Positions 1 through 10,193 of a stretch of DNA of 64,000 nucleotides are shown piece by piece. The DNA is taken from the NCBI RefSeq assembly GCF_003024605.1, contig NZ_PYJQ01000005.1:248001-312000 (forward strand). Reading direction: 5' to 3'. Both the position numbers and the translations under genes were made by a program. The notes beneath the pieces are model-generated. The model saw only the letters and a program-made list of their open reading frames with translations, was not told the origin of the DNA and ran no database searches. Positions within the stretch are counted from its first letter, which is position 1, and each line of letters opens with the position of its first letter. The stretch is from Rhizobium sp. JAB6. Lineage in GTDB: Bacteria > Pseudomonadota > Alphaproteobacteria > Rhizobiales > Rhizobiaceae.

Positions 1-284
1 TCGCGGCCTGGGCCGGCGACTTTGGTGGCGAGCACGATATCCCTACGCTTGCCGGTCTTCTCGAACCAGGTGCCGATATATTCTTCGGTGCGGCCCTGAG
101 TCTCCGGTCCGACCGGCGTCGTCGGATACATTTCGGCGGTGTCGAAGAAATTGATACCCTTCTGGACGGCATAGTCCATCTGCTCATGCGCTTCGGCTTC
201 GCTGTTCTGCGTGCCCCAGGTCATCGTGCCCAGGCAAATCTGCGAAACGGAAATATCGGTGCGGCCTAATCTCTTATATTTCAT
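1..284 (-). CDS. Aldo/keto reductase, N-terminal part (runs off the window)
   Basis: The reverse strand from an ATG at 284 encodes about 94 residues that run off the left edge. The start reads MKYKRLGRTDISVSQICLGT, followed by TWG and the motif NFFDTAEMYP. Together these are the first strands and the catalytic Asp-containing segment of NADPH-dependent aldo/keto reductases. The insert after the Asp motif (TPVGPETQGRTEEYIG) resembles the Tas/YgdS-like branch. Only the N-terminal third is present, so substrate and true length cannot be judged. It diverges from fabD across a 192-bp gap. Confidence 0.85.
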   Translation of the reverse strand, partial: MKYKRLGRTDISVSQICLGTMTWGTQNSEAEAHEQMDYAVQKGINFFDTAEMYPTTPVGPETQGRTEEYIGTWFEKTGKRRDIVLATKVAGPGR

Positions 285-476
285 GGGAAAACCTTGGGAT
301 GGGAGAAGGTCAAATGAATGAGGTCGCGCAAACTTAGGCTCGATCTGAGCGAGCGCAAGAAAAAAATCATTGCGCTTCGCAGGCGCAAAAGCCTGTGGCA
401 GCGGGGCTTGCACTATTGACTCCGCCGTAAACAATGTCATTGGGAAGCAAAACGACCCCCAAAAGGACGCTTTATA

Positions 477-1421
477 ATGACTGTTGCTTTCACATTTCCC
501 GGCCAGGGCAGCCAAGCCGTCGGCATGGGCAAGGACCTCGCCGACAATTTCGCCGAGGCGCGCGCCGTGTTCGAGGAAGTTGATGAAGCGCTCGGTGAAA
601 AGCTCTCCGACGTCATCTTCAACGGCCCGGAAGACAGGCTGACCCTGACCGCCAATGCGCAGCCTGCGCTGATGGCGGTGTCGATGGCAGTTATCCGTGT
701 CCTGCAGGCGCGCGGCCTGGATCTGAAGAGCAAGGTCGCCTATGTTGCCGGCCATTCGCTCGGCGAATATTCCGCGCTCTGTGCCGCCGGCACTTTCTCG
801 CTTGCCGATACGGCGCGCCTGCTGCGCATCCGCGGCAATGCCATGCAGGCGGCAGTTCCCGTCGGCGTCGGCGCCATGGCTGCGATCATCGGCCTTGAAC
901 ATGCCGACGTCGTCGCGGTTTGCGAGGAAGCCTCCGCGATTGGCGCCTGCCAGATCGCCAACGACAATGGTGGCGGCCAGATCGTCATCTCCGGCGAGAA
1001 AGCCCCGGTGGAAAAGGCAGCGGAACTTGCGACCGCCAAGGGCGCCAAGCGCGCCATCCTGTTGCCCGTCTCCGCGCCTTTCCATTCTGCGCTGATGGCG
1101 CCGGCTGCCGATGCCATGCGTCAGGCACTCGCCGGCGTCGCCAAGGCCAATCCGGTCGTGCCCGTTATCGCCAATGTGAAGGCGGCTCCGGTTACCGACG
1201 CCGATGAGATCGCGCGGTTGCTCGTCGAGCAGGTCACCGGCCAGGTGCGCTGGCGCGAGACGGTGGAATGGTTTGCCGCCAACAATGTGACGACATTGTA
1301 TGAAATTGGCGCCGGCAAGGTGCTGACGGGTCTTGCCCGCCGCATCGACAAGTCAGTCAACGGCATCGCCGTCAACAATGCTGCCGATATCGACACGGCG
1401 CTCGCCGCCTTGCTCGGCTAA
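477..1421 (+). CDS. fabD: Malonyl-CoA:ACP transacylase
   Basis: FabD moves the malonyl group from CoA to acyl carrier protein, supplying the extender unit of type II fatty acid synthesis in the cytoplasm. The 314-residue length is normal. FPGQGSQ lies at residues 7-13, the nucleophile elbow GHSLGEYSA at 92-100 (Ser94), and the catalytic His at 203 in APFHSAL. An AAGGAC ribosome site precedes the ATG. It opens a forward run with fabG 24 bp downstream and then acpP and fabF, so it is probably cotranscribed at least with fabG. Confidence 0.97.
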   Translation: MTVAFTFPGQGSQAVGMGKDLADNFAEARAVFEEVDEALGEKLSDVIFNGPEDRLTLTANAQPALMAVSMAVIRVLQARGLDLKSKVAYVAGHSLGEYSALCAAGTFSLADTARLLRIRGNAMQAAVPVGVGAMAAIIGLEHADVVAVCEEASAIGACQIANDNGGGQIVISGEKAPVEKAAELATAKGAKRAILLPVSAPFHSALMAPAADAMRQALAGVAKANPVVPVIANVKAAPVTDADEIARLLVEQVTGQVRWRETVEWFAANNVTTLYEIGAGKVLTGLARRIDKSVNGIAVNNAADIDTALAALLG

Positions 1422-1445
1422 TAGATTAAGGAACGAGGGACACAC

Positions 1446-2183
1446 ATGCTTGATTTGACCGGCCGCAAGGCCCTGGTAACCGGTGCATCCGGTGGCATCG
1501 GCGAAGAAATTGCCCGGCTCCTGCACAAGCAGGGCGCCATCGTCGGCCTGCACGGCACCCGCGTCGAAAAGCTCGAGACGTTGGCCTCCGAACTCGGCGA
1601 TCGCGTCAAGATCTTCCCGGCGAACCTCTCGGATCGCGATGAGGTTAAGGCGCTTGGCGCCAAGGCCGAAGAAGAGCTCGGTGGCGTCGATATTCTCGTC
1701 AACAATGCCGGCATTACCAAGGACGGCCTGTTCGTTCGCATGAGCGACGAGGATTGGGACAGCGTGCTGGAAGTCAATCTGACCGCCGTTTTCCGCCTGA
1801 CACGGGAGCTCACCCACCCGATGATGCGCCGCCGCTATGGCCGCATCGTCAATATCACCTCCGTCGTCGGCGTAACCGGCAATCCGGGCCAGGCGAACTA
1901 CTGCGCCTCCAAGGCCGGCATGATCGGCTTCACCAAGTCGCTGGCGCAGGAAATCGCGACGCGCAACGTCACGGTCAACTGCGTTGCCCCCGGTTTCATC
2001 GAAAGCGCCATGACGGGCAAGCTGAACGACAAGCAGAAGGAAGCCATCATGGGCGCCATCCCCATGAAGCGCATGGGCACCGGCGCGGAAGTCGCTTCCG
2101 CCGTTGCCTATCTTGCATCTTCGGAAGCAAGCTACGTCACGGGTCAGACGATCCACGTCAATGGCGGCATGGCGATGATCTAA
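1446..2183 (+). CDS. fabG: 3-oxoacyl-ACP reductase
   Basis: FabG is the NADPH-dependent reductase that turns 3-oxoacyl-ACP into 3-hydroxyacyl-ACP. It is a 245-residue short-chain dehydrogenase with the cofactor motif GASGGIG at 13-19, NNAG at 86-89 and the catalytic set Ser139, Tyr152 and Lys156. The C-terminus ends NGGMAMI, typical of true FabG. The start has an AACGAGGGA ribosome site. It sits between fabD and acpP, the usual order of the fab cluster, which supports the specific call over a generic SDR. Confidence 0.97.
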   Translation: MLDLTGRKALVTGASGGIGEEIARLLHKQGAIVGLHGTRVEKLETLASELGDRVKIFPANLSDRDEVKALGAKAEEELGGVDILVNNAGITKDGLFVRMSDEDWDSVLEVNLTAVFRLTRELTHPMMRRRYGRIVNITSVVGVTGNPGQANYCASKAGMIGFTKSLAQEIATRNVTVNCVAPGFIESAMTGKLNDKQKEAIMGAIPMKRMGTGAEVASAVAYLASSEASYVTGQTIHVNGGMAMI

Positions 2184-2468
2184 AGGAATTGCTGTTGGAG
2201 GGGCTTTCCCGCCAATAGCATGTTGAGCAACCCGCAGCCGGCTATTTTCTGGCTTTGCGACGGACTTAAACCGTGTTAAGCGGGCCATGACTGTGAACAG
2301 TCGTCCGGAAAATTCAGGCGGACTGGGCCATATTCAAGGCGCAGGACCGGATCTCAATGCCGGGTTGAACGGGTTTGCCAGCGGCGTCGGAACAGATGCT
2401 GCAGGTTTGAATTAGGGTAGGGATGTCACAAGGCATTCTCATCAGGACATAAGGTCGAGGAAACCGAC

Positions 2469-2705
2469 ATGAGCGATATCGCAGAACGCGTAAAGAAAAT
2501 TGTTGTTGAGCATCTTGGCGTTGACGCCGACAAGGTTGTTGAAAGCGCAAGCTTTATCGACGATCTCGGTGCGGACTCGCTCGACACCGTCGAACTGGTC
2601 ATGGCCTTCGAAGAAGAATTCGGCGTTGAAATTCCGGACGACGCAGCTGACTCGATCCTGACGGTCGGCGACGCGGTAAAGTTCATTGAGAAGGCCCAGG
2701 CCTGA
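2469..2705 (+). CDS. acpP: Acyl carrier protein
   Basis: AcpP carries growing acyl chains on a 4'-phosphopantetheine arm. The protein is 78 residues, acidic and helical, with the attachment motif [10 protein letters not shown]; the modified serine is Ser37. This is the main fatty-acid ACP by its place between fabG and fabF. It has its own 285-bp upstream region and a GC-rich hairpin just after the stop, which fits the separate, strong expression usual for acpP. Codon choice looks more restricted than in its neighbours. Confidence 0.97.
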   Translation: MSDIAERVKKIVVEHLGVDADKVVESASFIDDLGADSLDTVELVMAFEEEFGVEIPDDAADSILTVGDAVKFIEKAQA

Positions 2706-2724
2706 TCTTTCGCGCTTTTTGACG

Positions 2725-2746
2725 GGGCGGGCTGAAGAGTCCGCCC
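2725..2746 (+). terminator. Stem-loop after acpP
   Basis: GGGCGG at 2725-2730 pairs with CCGCCC at 2741-2746 across a ten-base loop, followed by a weak T-rich stretch (TATTTCG). Its position 20 bp after the acpP stop suggests a terminator or an mRNA-stabilising hairpin. The T-tract is poor, so termination may be partial. Confidence 0.5.
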
Positions 2747-2819
2747 TATTTCGTCCGGCGAAGCCGGCCGAAACCTACATATACGCATATCATCATAAAA
2801 AGACGGGGGTCTGCGGGCG

Positions 2820-4082
2820 ATGAGACGTGTCGTTATCACGGGTACCGGCATGGTATCACCTTTGGGCTGTGGCACTGAGGTGTCCTGGACGCGTTTGCTC
2901 GCTGGGCACAACGGCGCCCGCCTCGTAACCGAATTCGAGGTCGAAGACCTCGCGGCGAAGATTGCCTGCCGCATTCCTGTCGGCGACGGCACCGACGGCA
3001 CCTTCAACGCCGACGATTGGATGGAGCCGAAGGAGCAGCGCAAGGTCGATCCCTTCATCATCTATGGCATGGCCGCTGCCGACATGGCGCTGGCCGACGC
3101 CGGCTGGCATCCGGAAGCGGATGAGGATCAGATTGCAACGGGCGTCATGATCGGCTCGGGCATCGGCGGTCTCGAAGGTATCGTCGAAGCCGGCTATACG
3201 CTGCGCGACAAGGGTCCGCGCCGCATCTCGCCCTTCTTCATCCCCGGACGTCTCATCAATCTCGTTTCGGGCCAGGTCTCGATCCGCCACAAGCTGCGCG
3301 GCCCGAACCATGCCGTCGTCACGGCATGTTCCACCGGTGCGCACGCAATCGGCGACGCCGCCCGTCTCATCATGCTCGGTGACGCCGATGTCATGGTCGC
3401 CGGCGGCGCCGAGGCCCCCGTCTGCCGCATTTCGCTTGCCGGCTTCGCCGCCTGCAAGGCGCTGTCGACGGAATATAACGATACGCCGCAGAAGGCTTCG
3501 CGCCCCTATGATCGCGACCGTGACGGCTTCGTCATGGGCGAGGGCGCCGGCATCGTCGTGCTTGAAGAGCTGGAACACGCCAAGGCGCGCGGCGCCAAGA
3601 TTTATGCCGAAGTGGTAGGATACGGCCTCTCCGGCGATGCGCATCACATCACCGCTCCGTCCGAGGACGGAGAAGGTGCTTTCCGTTGCATGACGTCGGC
3701 TCTGAAGCGCGCCGGCCTGACGCCAGCCGATATCGATTACATCAACGCGCACGGCACCTCAACCATGGCGGATACGATCGAGCTCGGCGCGGTCGAGCGG
3801 CTGGTCGGCAATGCCGCGTCGAAGATTTCCATGTCGTCCACCAAGTCGGCGACCGGTCATCTCCTCGGAGCAGCCGGCGCCATCGAGGCCATCTTCGCAA
3901 CACTCGCCATTCGCGACAATATCGCCCCGCCGACACTCAATCTGGACAATCCGGAACGCGAAACCGCCATCGATCTCGTTCCGCACAAGGCCCGCAAGCG
4001 CGAAATCAACGTCGCGCTCTCGAACTCATTCGGCTTCGGCGGCACGAATGCGTCGCTTGTTCTGCGTCGCTATGAGGCTTAA
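2820..4082 (+). CDS. fabF: 3-oxoacyl-ACP synthase II
   Basis: FabF condenses malonyl-ACP with acyl-ACP to lengthen fatty acids. The 420 residues carry the full Cys-His-His site of the KAS I/II group: Cys170 in TACSTGAH, His311 in NAHGTST and His347 in ATGHLLGAAGA. The thiolase-fold N- and C-halves are complete, and FGFGGTN near the end is diagnostic. It lies 114 bp after acpP. The length matches FabF, and FabB-type features are not evident. Confidence 0.97.
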   Translation: MRRVVITGTGMVSPLGCGTEVSWTRLLAGHNGARLVTEFEVEDLAAKIACRIPVGDGTDGTFNADDWMEPKEQRKVDPFIIYGMAAADMALADAGWHPEADEDQIATGVMIGSGIGGLEGIVEAGYTLRDKGPRRISPFFIPGRLINLVSGQVSIRHKLRGPNHAVVTACSTGAHAIGDAARLIMLGDADVMVAGGAEAPVCRISLAGFAACKALSTEYNDTPQKASRPYDRDRDGFVMGEGAGIVVLEELEHAKARGAKIYAEVVGYGLSGDAHHITAPSEDGEGAFRCMTSALKRAGLTPADIDYINAHGTSTMADTIELGAVERLVGNAASKISMSSTKSATGHLLGAAGAIEAIFATLAIRDNIAPPTLNLDNPERETAIDLVPHKARKREINVALSNSFGFGGTNASLVLRRYEA

Positions 4083-4101
4083 TAACAACGCGTAACTTTG
4101 A

Positions 4102-4131
4102 GGGCGAGAATGCCTTTCGGCAATCTCGCCC
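4102..4131 (+). terminator. Stem-loop after fabF
   Basis: GGGCGAGA (4102-4109) pairs with TCTCGCCC (4124-4131), with an inner GCC/GGC pairing, to make a long stem 20 bp after the fabF stop. No T-tract follows, so it could be a Rho-independent terminator of weak type or an RNA-processing hairpin. Confidence 0.5.
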
Positions 4132-4296
4132 GAATCCTTGATTGTTGTTGCGCGCCTTCGCCTTCTCCGGAATGCGGCGCGGGAACGCCTGATCGGTCGA
4201 AGTCGGAGCCTTAGGTTCCGCCTTATCTTCTGAACCTGTTTTTTGCCGCATTGCTTGGCCAAAGAGCAGGCAATCACAAAAGGGAAGGGATTGCCG

Positions 4297-5511
4297 GTGA
4301 GCGATACGAACCAGAGCAACGGAACTCCGAACGGGCAGAAAGGGCCGATCATTCCGAAATCGGCCAACGAAGCCCTGCGTCCGGAGCGTGTTCCGGACCC
4401 GCCGAAGCGTTCGCGCAAAGCCCGCAGCCAGATGGTCATCTTCCTGAACTTCCTGATGACGCTGGCAGTTTTCGTTGCTGTCGCTGCGATCGGCGGCGCC
4501 TATTACGCCTTTTCGATCTATCAGGGTCCCGGTCCGCTGACGACCAACACGAATTTCATCGTGCGCAATGGTGCCGGTCTCAGCGAGATTGCCAACCGTC
4601 TGGAATCCAACAACATCATCACGGATCAGCGCATTTTCCGCTGGCTGACGACCACCTATCTCCGTGACGGCGAAACTCTGCGGGCCGGCGAATATGAGAT
4701 CAAGGCCGGCGCCTCCATGAAGGACATCATGGAACTGCTGAAGTCCGGCAAATCGATCCTCTATTCGGTCACCCTGCCCGAAGGGCTGACGGTTCGGCAG
4801 ATGTTCAACAAGCTGCAGGCCGATACCGTTTTGGAAGGCGATCTGCCTTCGGCGCTGCCGCCGGAAGGCAGCCTGAGGCCTGACACCTACAAGTTCACGC
4901 GCGGCACCAAACGCACGGAAATCATTCAGCAGATGGAGGCCGCGCAGACGAAGCTGGTCGAACAGATCTGGGAAAAGCGCGACTCCAGCGTGCAACTGGC
5001 GAACAAGCAGGATTTCATCACGCTGGCCTCGATCGTGGAAAAGGAAACCGGCCTTGCCGATGAGCGCGCGCACGTCGCTTCCGTCTTCTTGAACCGCCTT
5101 AGCAAGGGAATGCGTCTGCAGTCCGACCCCACCGTCATTTACGGCCTCTTCGGCGGCGAAGGGAAGCCGTCCGATCGTCCGATCTATCAGTCCGACCTGA
5201 AGAAGGACACGCCTTATAATACCTATCTCATCAAGGGATTGCCGCCGACGCCGATCGCAAATCCGGGCAAGGACGCGCTGGAGGCCGTTGCCAATCCGTG
5301 GAAGACGCAGGACCTTTATTTCGTCGCCGACGGCTCAGGCGGACATGTCTTCGCCGCGACGCTGGACGAGCACAATGCCAATGTCAGACGGTGGCGCAAG
5401 CTGGTTGCTGAGAAGGGTGAAGATCCCAGTGCCATCGCCGTGGATGGTCAGCCGGACGACTCTGCGGTAGCCCCCGGTTCCGGCGCACAGCAGAAGAAGA
5501 AAACCAACTAA
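4297..5511 (+). CDS. mltG: Endolytic murein transglycosylase MltG
   Basis: MltG (YceG family) cleaves nascent glycan strands at the inner membrane and is thought to set glycan length. From the GTG start at 4297, which has a strong AAGGGAAGGGA ribosome site, the protein is 404 residues. It has a basic cytoplasmic head, one membrane segment near 46-72, a LysM-like part and the YceG domain. The catalytic Glu is in ASIVEKET at about residue 248. An in-frame TTG at 4243 would add 18 residues but lacks a good ribosome site. Placement between fabF and yicC is usual in alphaproteobacteria. Confidence 0.93.
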   Translation: MSDTNQSNGTPNGQKGPIIPKSANEALRPERVPDPPKRSRKARSQMVIFLNFLMTLAVFVAVAAIGGAYYAFSIYQGPGPLTTNTNFIVRNGAGLSEIANRLESNNIITDQRIFRWLTTTYLRDGETLRAGEYEIKAGASMKDIMELLKSGKSILYSVTLPEGLTVRQMFNKLQADTVLEGDLPSALPPEGSLRPDTYKFTRGTKRTEIIQQMEAAQTKLVEQIWEKRDSSVQLANKQDFITLASIVEKETGLADERAHVASVFLNRLSKGMRLQSDPTVIYGLFGGEGKPSDRPIYQSDLKKDTPYNTYLIKGLPPTPIANPGKDALEAVANPWKTQDLYFVADGSGGHVFAATLDEHNANVRRWRKLVAEKGEDPSAIAVDGQPDDSAVAPGSGAQQKKKTN

Positions 5512-5621
5512 TCCCCAATGCGCTGCGGCTAACCTAGGAAGCGCGGCGCGGATTCACTTTACATTGATCCCTATTGCGAAGATTTTTCGTTGGATGAGGG
5601 ATGGAACTATCGGAGGCTTGC

Positions 5622-6509
5622 ATGGCATTGCAGTCCATGACCGGCTTTGCCCGGCGTGAGGGAACGAGCGGTCGCGGCCGATGGGCATGGGAACTGCGCT
5701 CTGTGAACGGCAAGGGATTGGACATCCGCCTGCGCTTGCCGCCAGGCCTCGAGCGCCTTGAGGCTGATGTTCGCAAGTCGATTGCGGATCGGCTCACGCG
5801 TGGCAATCTGCAGGTCGGCCTGTCCCTTTCCATCGAAGAGAGCCGCGTCGAGGTCGTGGTGAATCAGGATGCGCTGGCGGCGGTGCTGGCGTTGCGCGAT
5901 CAGCTGGCCGGCATCGTTGATCCCTCGCCATTGCGGCTGGAAAGCCTGATGTCTGTGCGTGGCCTGGTGGAATTCAAGGAAGCCGAGGAAGACGAGGATG
6001 CGGTCGCAGCGCGAGACGCCGATATCATGGCGGGCCTTCAGGCGGCGCTGGACGATCTTCGCGACATGCGCCGCCAGGAAGGCGATGCGCTCGGCAAGGT
6101 TCTGCTCGGTCATGTCGCAACGATCGAGATGCTGACGACGACGGTCGAACGCGATCCCTCCCGTTCGCCGCGGGAAATTGCCGCAAGGCTTGCCACGCAG
6201 GTGTCGATGCTTCTCGATGGCTCGTCGGGCCTCGACCGCGACCGGCTGCACGCGGAGGCAGCGCTTCTCGCCACCAAAGCCGATCTGCGCGAAGAGATCG
6301 ATCGTCTGAAGGCGCATGTGGCGGCTGCGCGCGATCTCATCTCCAAGGGCGGTCCCGTCGGCCGTAAGCTCGATTTTCTTGCACAGGAATTTAACCGGGA
6401 ATCGAATACTATCTGCTCGAAATCGAATGCTGCGGCCGTGACTGCCGCCGGCATCGAGCTGAAGGTGGTAATCGACCAGTTCCGCGAACAGGTCCAGAAT
6501 TTGGAGTAG
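5622..6509 (+). CDS. YicC family endoribonuclease
   Basis: This is a 295-residue YicC-family protein with the N-terminal YicC domain (start MALQSMTGFARREG) and the C-terminal DUF1732 segment ending in FREQVQNLE. Family members in E. coli and Bacillus have been described as endoribonucleases; that role is known for the family and not visible here. The ATG at 5622 follows a CGGAGG ribosome site; an upstream ATG at 5601 is less likely. The gene ends three bases before gmk, a pairing kept in many bacteria, so the two are probably cotranscribed. Confidence 0.92.
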   Translation: MALQSMTGFARREGTSGRGRWAWELRSVNGKGLDIRLRLPPGLERLEADVRKSIADRLTRGNLQVGLSLSIEESRVEVVVNQDALAAVLALRDQLAGIVDPSPLRLESLMSVRGLVEFKEAEEDEDAVAARDADIMAGLQAALDDLRDMRRQEGDALGKVLLGHVATIEMLTTTVERDPSRSPREIAARLATQVSMLLDGSSGLDRDRLHAEAALLATKADLREEIDRLKAHVAAARDLISKGGPVGRKLDFLAQEFNRESNTICSKSNAAAVTAAGIELKVVIDQFREQVQNLE

Positions 6510-6512
6510 GCC

Positions 6513-7175
<663 letters not shown>

Positions 7176-7181
7176 AGCCGG

Positions 7182-8009
7182 TCAAAGGCTGTTTGCCAAC
7201 CGGCAGAATTCTTCCACCGAAAGCGTTTCGGCGCGGCGCTGCGGATCGATATCGGCCTTTTGCAACAGGACTTCGCCGCCAAGCGGCTTGAGGCTCTGGC
7301 GCAGCATCTTGCGGCGCTGGCCGAACGCGGCCTGTGTCACCTTCTCCAGCTTGTCGATTGAGCAAGGAATGGGGTTTTCCTTTGGTGTCAGGTGTACAAC
7401 CGTCGATGTGACCTTCGGGGGTGGGGTGAAGGCCTGCGCAGATATGTCGAACGCCATGTGAGCCAGTGTCCGCCAGCCGCAGAGCACGCCGAGCCTGCCG
7501 TAATGGTCGTCATCCTCCTGCGCCACGATCCGCTGGCCGACTTCCTTCTGGAACATCAGCGTCAGCGACTGCCAGAAAGGCGGCCATCGCGCCGGCAGCA
7601 GCCAGTTTACCAGAAGCTGCGTCCCGACATTATAGGGCAGGTTGGCGATGATCTTCACCGGCCCTTGTGGCGCAAGGGCGGCGAAATCTGTCTTCAGCGC
7701 ATCACCTTCGATTACTTCGAGCCGGCCCGGATAGTGATCGGCGATTTCCGCCAGCGCCGGCAGGCAGCGCGCATCGCGTTCGACGGCGATGACCTTGGCC
7801 GCGCCGAGCGCCAGGATAGCGCGCGTAAGACCGCCGGGTCCGGGCCCGACCTCGAAGACGGTGACGCCCTCGAGAGACCCGGCTGTGCGCGCAACCTTCT
7901 GCGTCAGATTGAGGTCGAGAAGGAAATTCTGCCCAAGCGCCTTGCGCGCATCGAGGCCATGGCGCTGGATGACATCGCGAAGGGGAGGTAAACCGTCCAG
8001 TGCGGCCAT
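7182..8009 (-). CDS. rsmA: 16S rRNA (adenine1518-N6/adenine1519-N6) dimethyltransferase
   Basis: RsmA (KsgA) dimethylates two adjacent adenines near the 3' end of 16S rRNA during 30S maturation. The 275 residues include QNFLLD at 27-32, the SAM loop [10 protein letters not shown] at 53-62 and the catalytic NLPYNV at 123-128. The ATG shares one base with the pdxA stop, so translation is probably coupled. It is the last gene of the reverse operon that begins with lptF. Confidence 0.97.
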   Translation of the reverse strand: MAALDGLPPLRDVIQRHGLDARKALGQNFLLDLNLTQKVARTAGSLEGVTVFEVGPGPGGLTRAILALGAAKVIAVERDARCLPALAEIADHYPGRLEVIEGDALKTDFAALAPQGPVKIIANLPYNVGTQLLVNWLLPARWPPFWQSLTLMFQKEVGQRIVAQEDDDHYGRLGVLCGWRTLAHMAFDISAQAFTPPPKVTSTVVHLTPKENPIPCSIDKLEKVTQAAFGQRRKMLRQSLKPLGGEVLLQKADIDPQRRAETLSVEEFCRLANSL

Positions 8010-9034
8010 CAGGGATTGTTTCCGGTCTTGCTGCTGATCTCGCTTGCCAGCTTGAGGGCGGCGACAAGGCTGTCTTCCTTGGCAATGCCCTTGCCGGCGA
8101 TACCGAAGGCCGTGCCATGATCCGGGGAGGTGCGAACGAAGGGCAGACCGAGCGTGACATTGACGGAATCGTCAAAGCCAAGCGCCTTGGCGGGGATCAA
8201 AGCCTGATCGTGATACATGCAGATGGCAACGTCGTAACGTCGACGCGCGTCGTCATGGAACATGGTGTCGGCGGGCAGGGGGCCGAATGCATCGATGCCC
8301 TCGCTGCGCAGCATATCGATCGCGGGCCGGACGATCTCGTCGTCCTCCTTACCGAGAGCGCCGTTCTCTCCGGCATGCGGATTGAGGCCGGCAACGGCAA
8401 GACGCGGCTTGGAGATGCCGAAGCGGCTGCGCAGATCGTGATCGGTGATCCGGCATGTCTCGGCGATCAGATCGGAGGTCAGTGCCTCAGGCACCTCTTT
8501 CAGAGCAATATGTATGGTGACCGGAATGGCGCGGAGCTTCGGGCCGGCCAGCAGCATGACCGGCATGACCGGTTTTCCGGTTGCGCGCGTCGCGAGATCC
8601 GCCAGGAACTCCGTATGACCGGGAAAGCCGAAGCCGGCATCGTAGAGCACGGATTTGGCGATCGGGTTGGTGACGACTGCGGATGTCTGGCCGCTCATGC
8701 TGAGAGAAACGGCGGTTTCGATGGCGGCAATCGTGCCCTTGGCAGTCGCAACATCCGGTTCGCCGGCGATGACACTCATTCCGGCTTCGATCGGCAGGAT
8801 AGGTAGGGCGTCCGGAAAGATATTGCGGGCATTTGTCGGATCGGTGACCGCAAACGGCACGGTCAGCCCGAGCTGAGAAGCCCGTGCCGCAAGCACGGCG
8901 GCATCGCCGAGAAACAGGAAGGGTGGCAAATTCAGCTCGGCACGGCGAAGCCAGGCGGCGAGCGTAATATCGGGACCAATGCCGGCCGGATCCCCCTGCG
9001 TGAGGGCAAGGGGGAGGGAAGAGCGCGGTGGCAT
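8009..9034 (-). CDS. pdxA: 4-hydroxythreonine-4-phosphate dehydrogenase
   Basis: PdxA oxidises 4-phosphohydroxy-threonine in the DXP-dependent pathway to pyridoxal phosphate. From the ATG at 9034 the protein is 341 residues, close to the E. coli length. GDPAGIGP is near the start, and the metal-binding histidines sit in TIHIAL, NPHAGE and MYHDQA (about residues 175, 220 and 275), with the same spacing as in E. coli PdxA. A TTG six bases upstream is a possible alternative start. It lies 7 bp after the SurA-like gene and overlaps rsmA by one base. Confidence 0.96.
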   Translation of the reverse strand: MPPRSSLPLALTQGDPAGIGPDITLAAWLRRAELNLPPFLFLGDAAVLAARASQLGLTVPFAVTDPTNARNIFPDALPILPIEAGMSVIAGEPDVATAKGTIAAIETAVSLSMSGQTSAVVTNPIAKSVLYDAGFGFPGHTEFLADLATRATGKPVMPVMLLAGPKLRAIPVTIHIALKEVPEALTSDLIAETCRITDHDLRSRFGISKPRLAVAGLNPHAGENGALGKEDDEIVRPAIDMLRSEGIDAFGPLPADTMFHDDARRRYDVAICMYHDQALIPAKALGFDDSVNVTLGLPFVRTSPDHGTAFGIAGKGIAKEDSLVAALKLASEISSKTGNNP

Positions 9035-9041
9035 CGTCAAA

Positions 9042-9986
9042 TCAGCGATAGACGATCTGCGCCTTGGAGCGCAGTTCGTCCATGTACTTCTTGTCGTTGG
9101 CGCTCACACCCTCTGCCTTGGCCTTGCCAATATCCTCGGCGCGGAACACGGCAGCCGCGGCAACGTCATCATTCACCTGGCGCTGCGAGCAAATGGCAAC
9201 ATATTCGACCCCACGATCGGTCACGATAGGAGCGGTCGTGTTGCCGGAAGCCTTTTCCAGCAGCGGCTTCCACATTTCCGGGACTTCCGGTGCAAGCACG
9301 CGGCCGAGATCCTGGACGGAGACGTCGCGCATCGTAGCGGCAAAAACCTTTGCTTGATCGCAGCCGGGGAATTTGGACCGCGACGCCTCGGCTTCTGCCT
9401 TGCGCGCATTCAGGATCGCGTTCCGCTTTGCCGCCGGTACGACGAAAATGATCTGCTTCAGAAAATACTCGGTCGTAACGGGCTTCGTCTTGTTTTCCGT
9501 CATGCGCGTCACGAGATCGTCGTTCGACATACGGCTTCTTGCACCGAAGCGCGCGTTGACGATCCGCGGCCAGCTCATGGAAACGGCGATATAGGATTTG
9601 AAATGATCGACGCCGACGCCGGCCTTTTCCAGAATCTGGCTGAGCTGCGCCGTCGACATCTTGTTGCTGGAGGCGAAACGGGCGAAGGCAGCATCGACGT
9701 CCGTCGTCGAAACGGACATGCGCAGGCGGGAGATCTCCGCGCGCTTCAACGTTTCGTCGACGAGTTGCTCCTTGGCAAGCTTGTTTAGGTCACCCTTCTG
9801 GCGCTGCAGCTTGAGGAAGGCGACGCGCTTGGCTATGTCGCCGGATGTGATCACCTGGCTGTTGACGAGGACCTTCACTTCGCTTGCTGCGAAAGCGACA
9901 TCGCTGCTCGGCACGGCGAAGCTCGCCATGATCAAGGCCGCCGCTCCGAACGCCAGAGCTCGCATCGGTGTCTTTCCAGAAAACAT
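9042..9986 (-). CDS. SurA-like periplasmic peptidyl-prolyl isomerase/chaperone
   Basis: This 314-residue exported protein has a signal peptide ending near [10 protein letters not shown], a SurA N-terminal helical region with the family's [20 protein letters not shown] start, and one weak parvulin-like segment ([15 protein letters not shown]). SurA escorts outer membrane proteins across the periplasm. It is shorter than E. coli SurA (about 428 residues) and has at most one PPIase-like domain, as is common in alphaproteobacteria. The ATG at 9986 has a GAAGGGG ribosome site. Its place between lptD and pdxA is the classical surA position. Confidence 0.85.
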   Translation of the reverse strand: MFSGKTPMRALAFGAAALIMASFAVPSSDVAFAASEVKVLVNSQVITSGDIAKRVAFLKLQRQKGDLNKLAKEQLVDETLKRAEISRLRMSVSTTDVDAAFARFASSNKMSTAQLSQILEKAGVGVDHFKSYIAVSMSWPRIVNARFGARSRMSNDDLVTRMTENKTKPVTTEYFLKQIIFVVPAAKRNAILNARKAEAEASRSKFPGCDQAKVFAATMRDVSVQDLGRVLAPEVPEMWKPLLEKASGNTTAPIVTDRGVEYVAICSQRQVNDDVAAAAVFRAEDIGKAKAEGVSANDKKYMDELRSKAQIVYR

Positions 9987-10193
9987 CAACTACCCCTTCC
10001 CAAAGGTATTTCCTGCCAGCATTGCGCCGTTTTGATACGCCTGTCGCGCAATACGGCAACTTTGCGCCACATGTCTACATCAAGCGCGATGAATTGCAAA
10101 ATCCTTGCGGCGAAACAATGACGCCGGTAACCGCAACCGCATCCATGCAAAAGAGCCGGCGGTGAAGCCGGCTCCCTGCAAGTTCGATCTTTA

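Noticed and set aside
2184..2468. Riboswitch or small gene between fabG and acpP
   Set aside because: No recognised aptamer core, no convincing frame and no strong stem; it is most simply the acpP promoter region.
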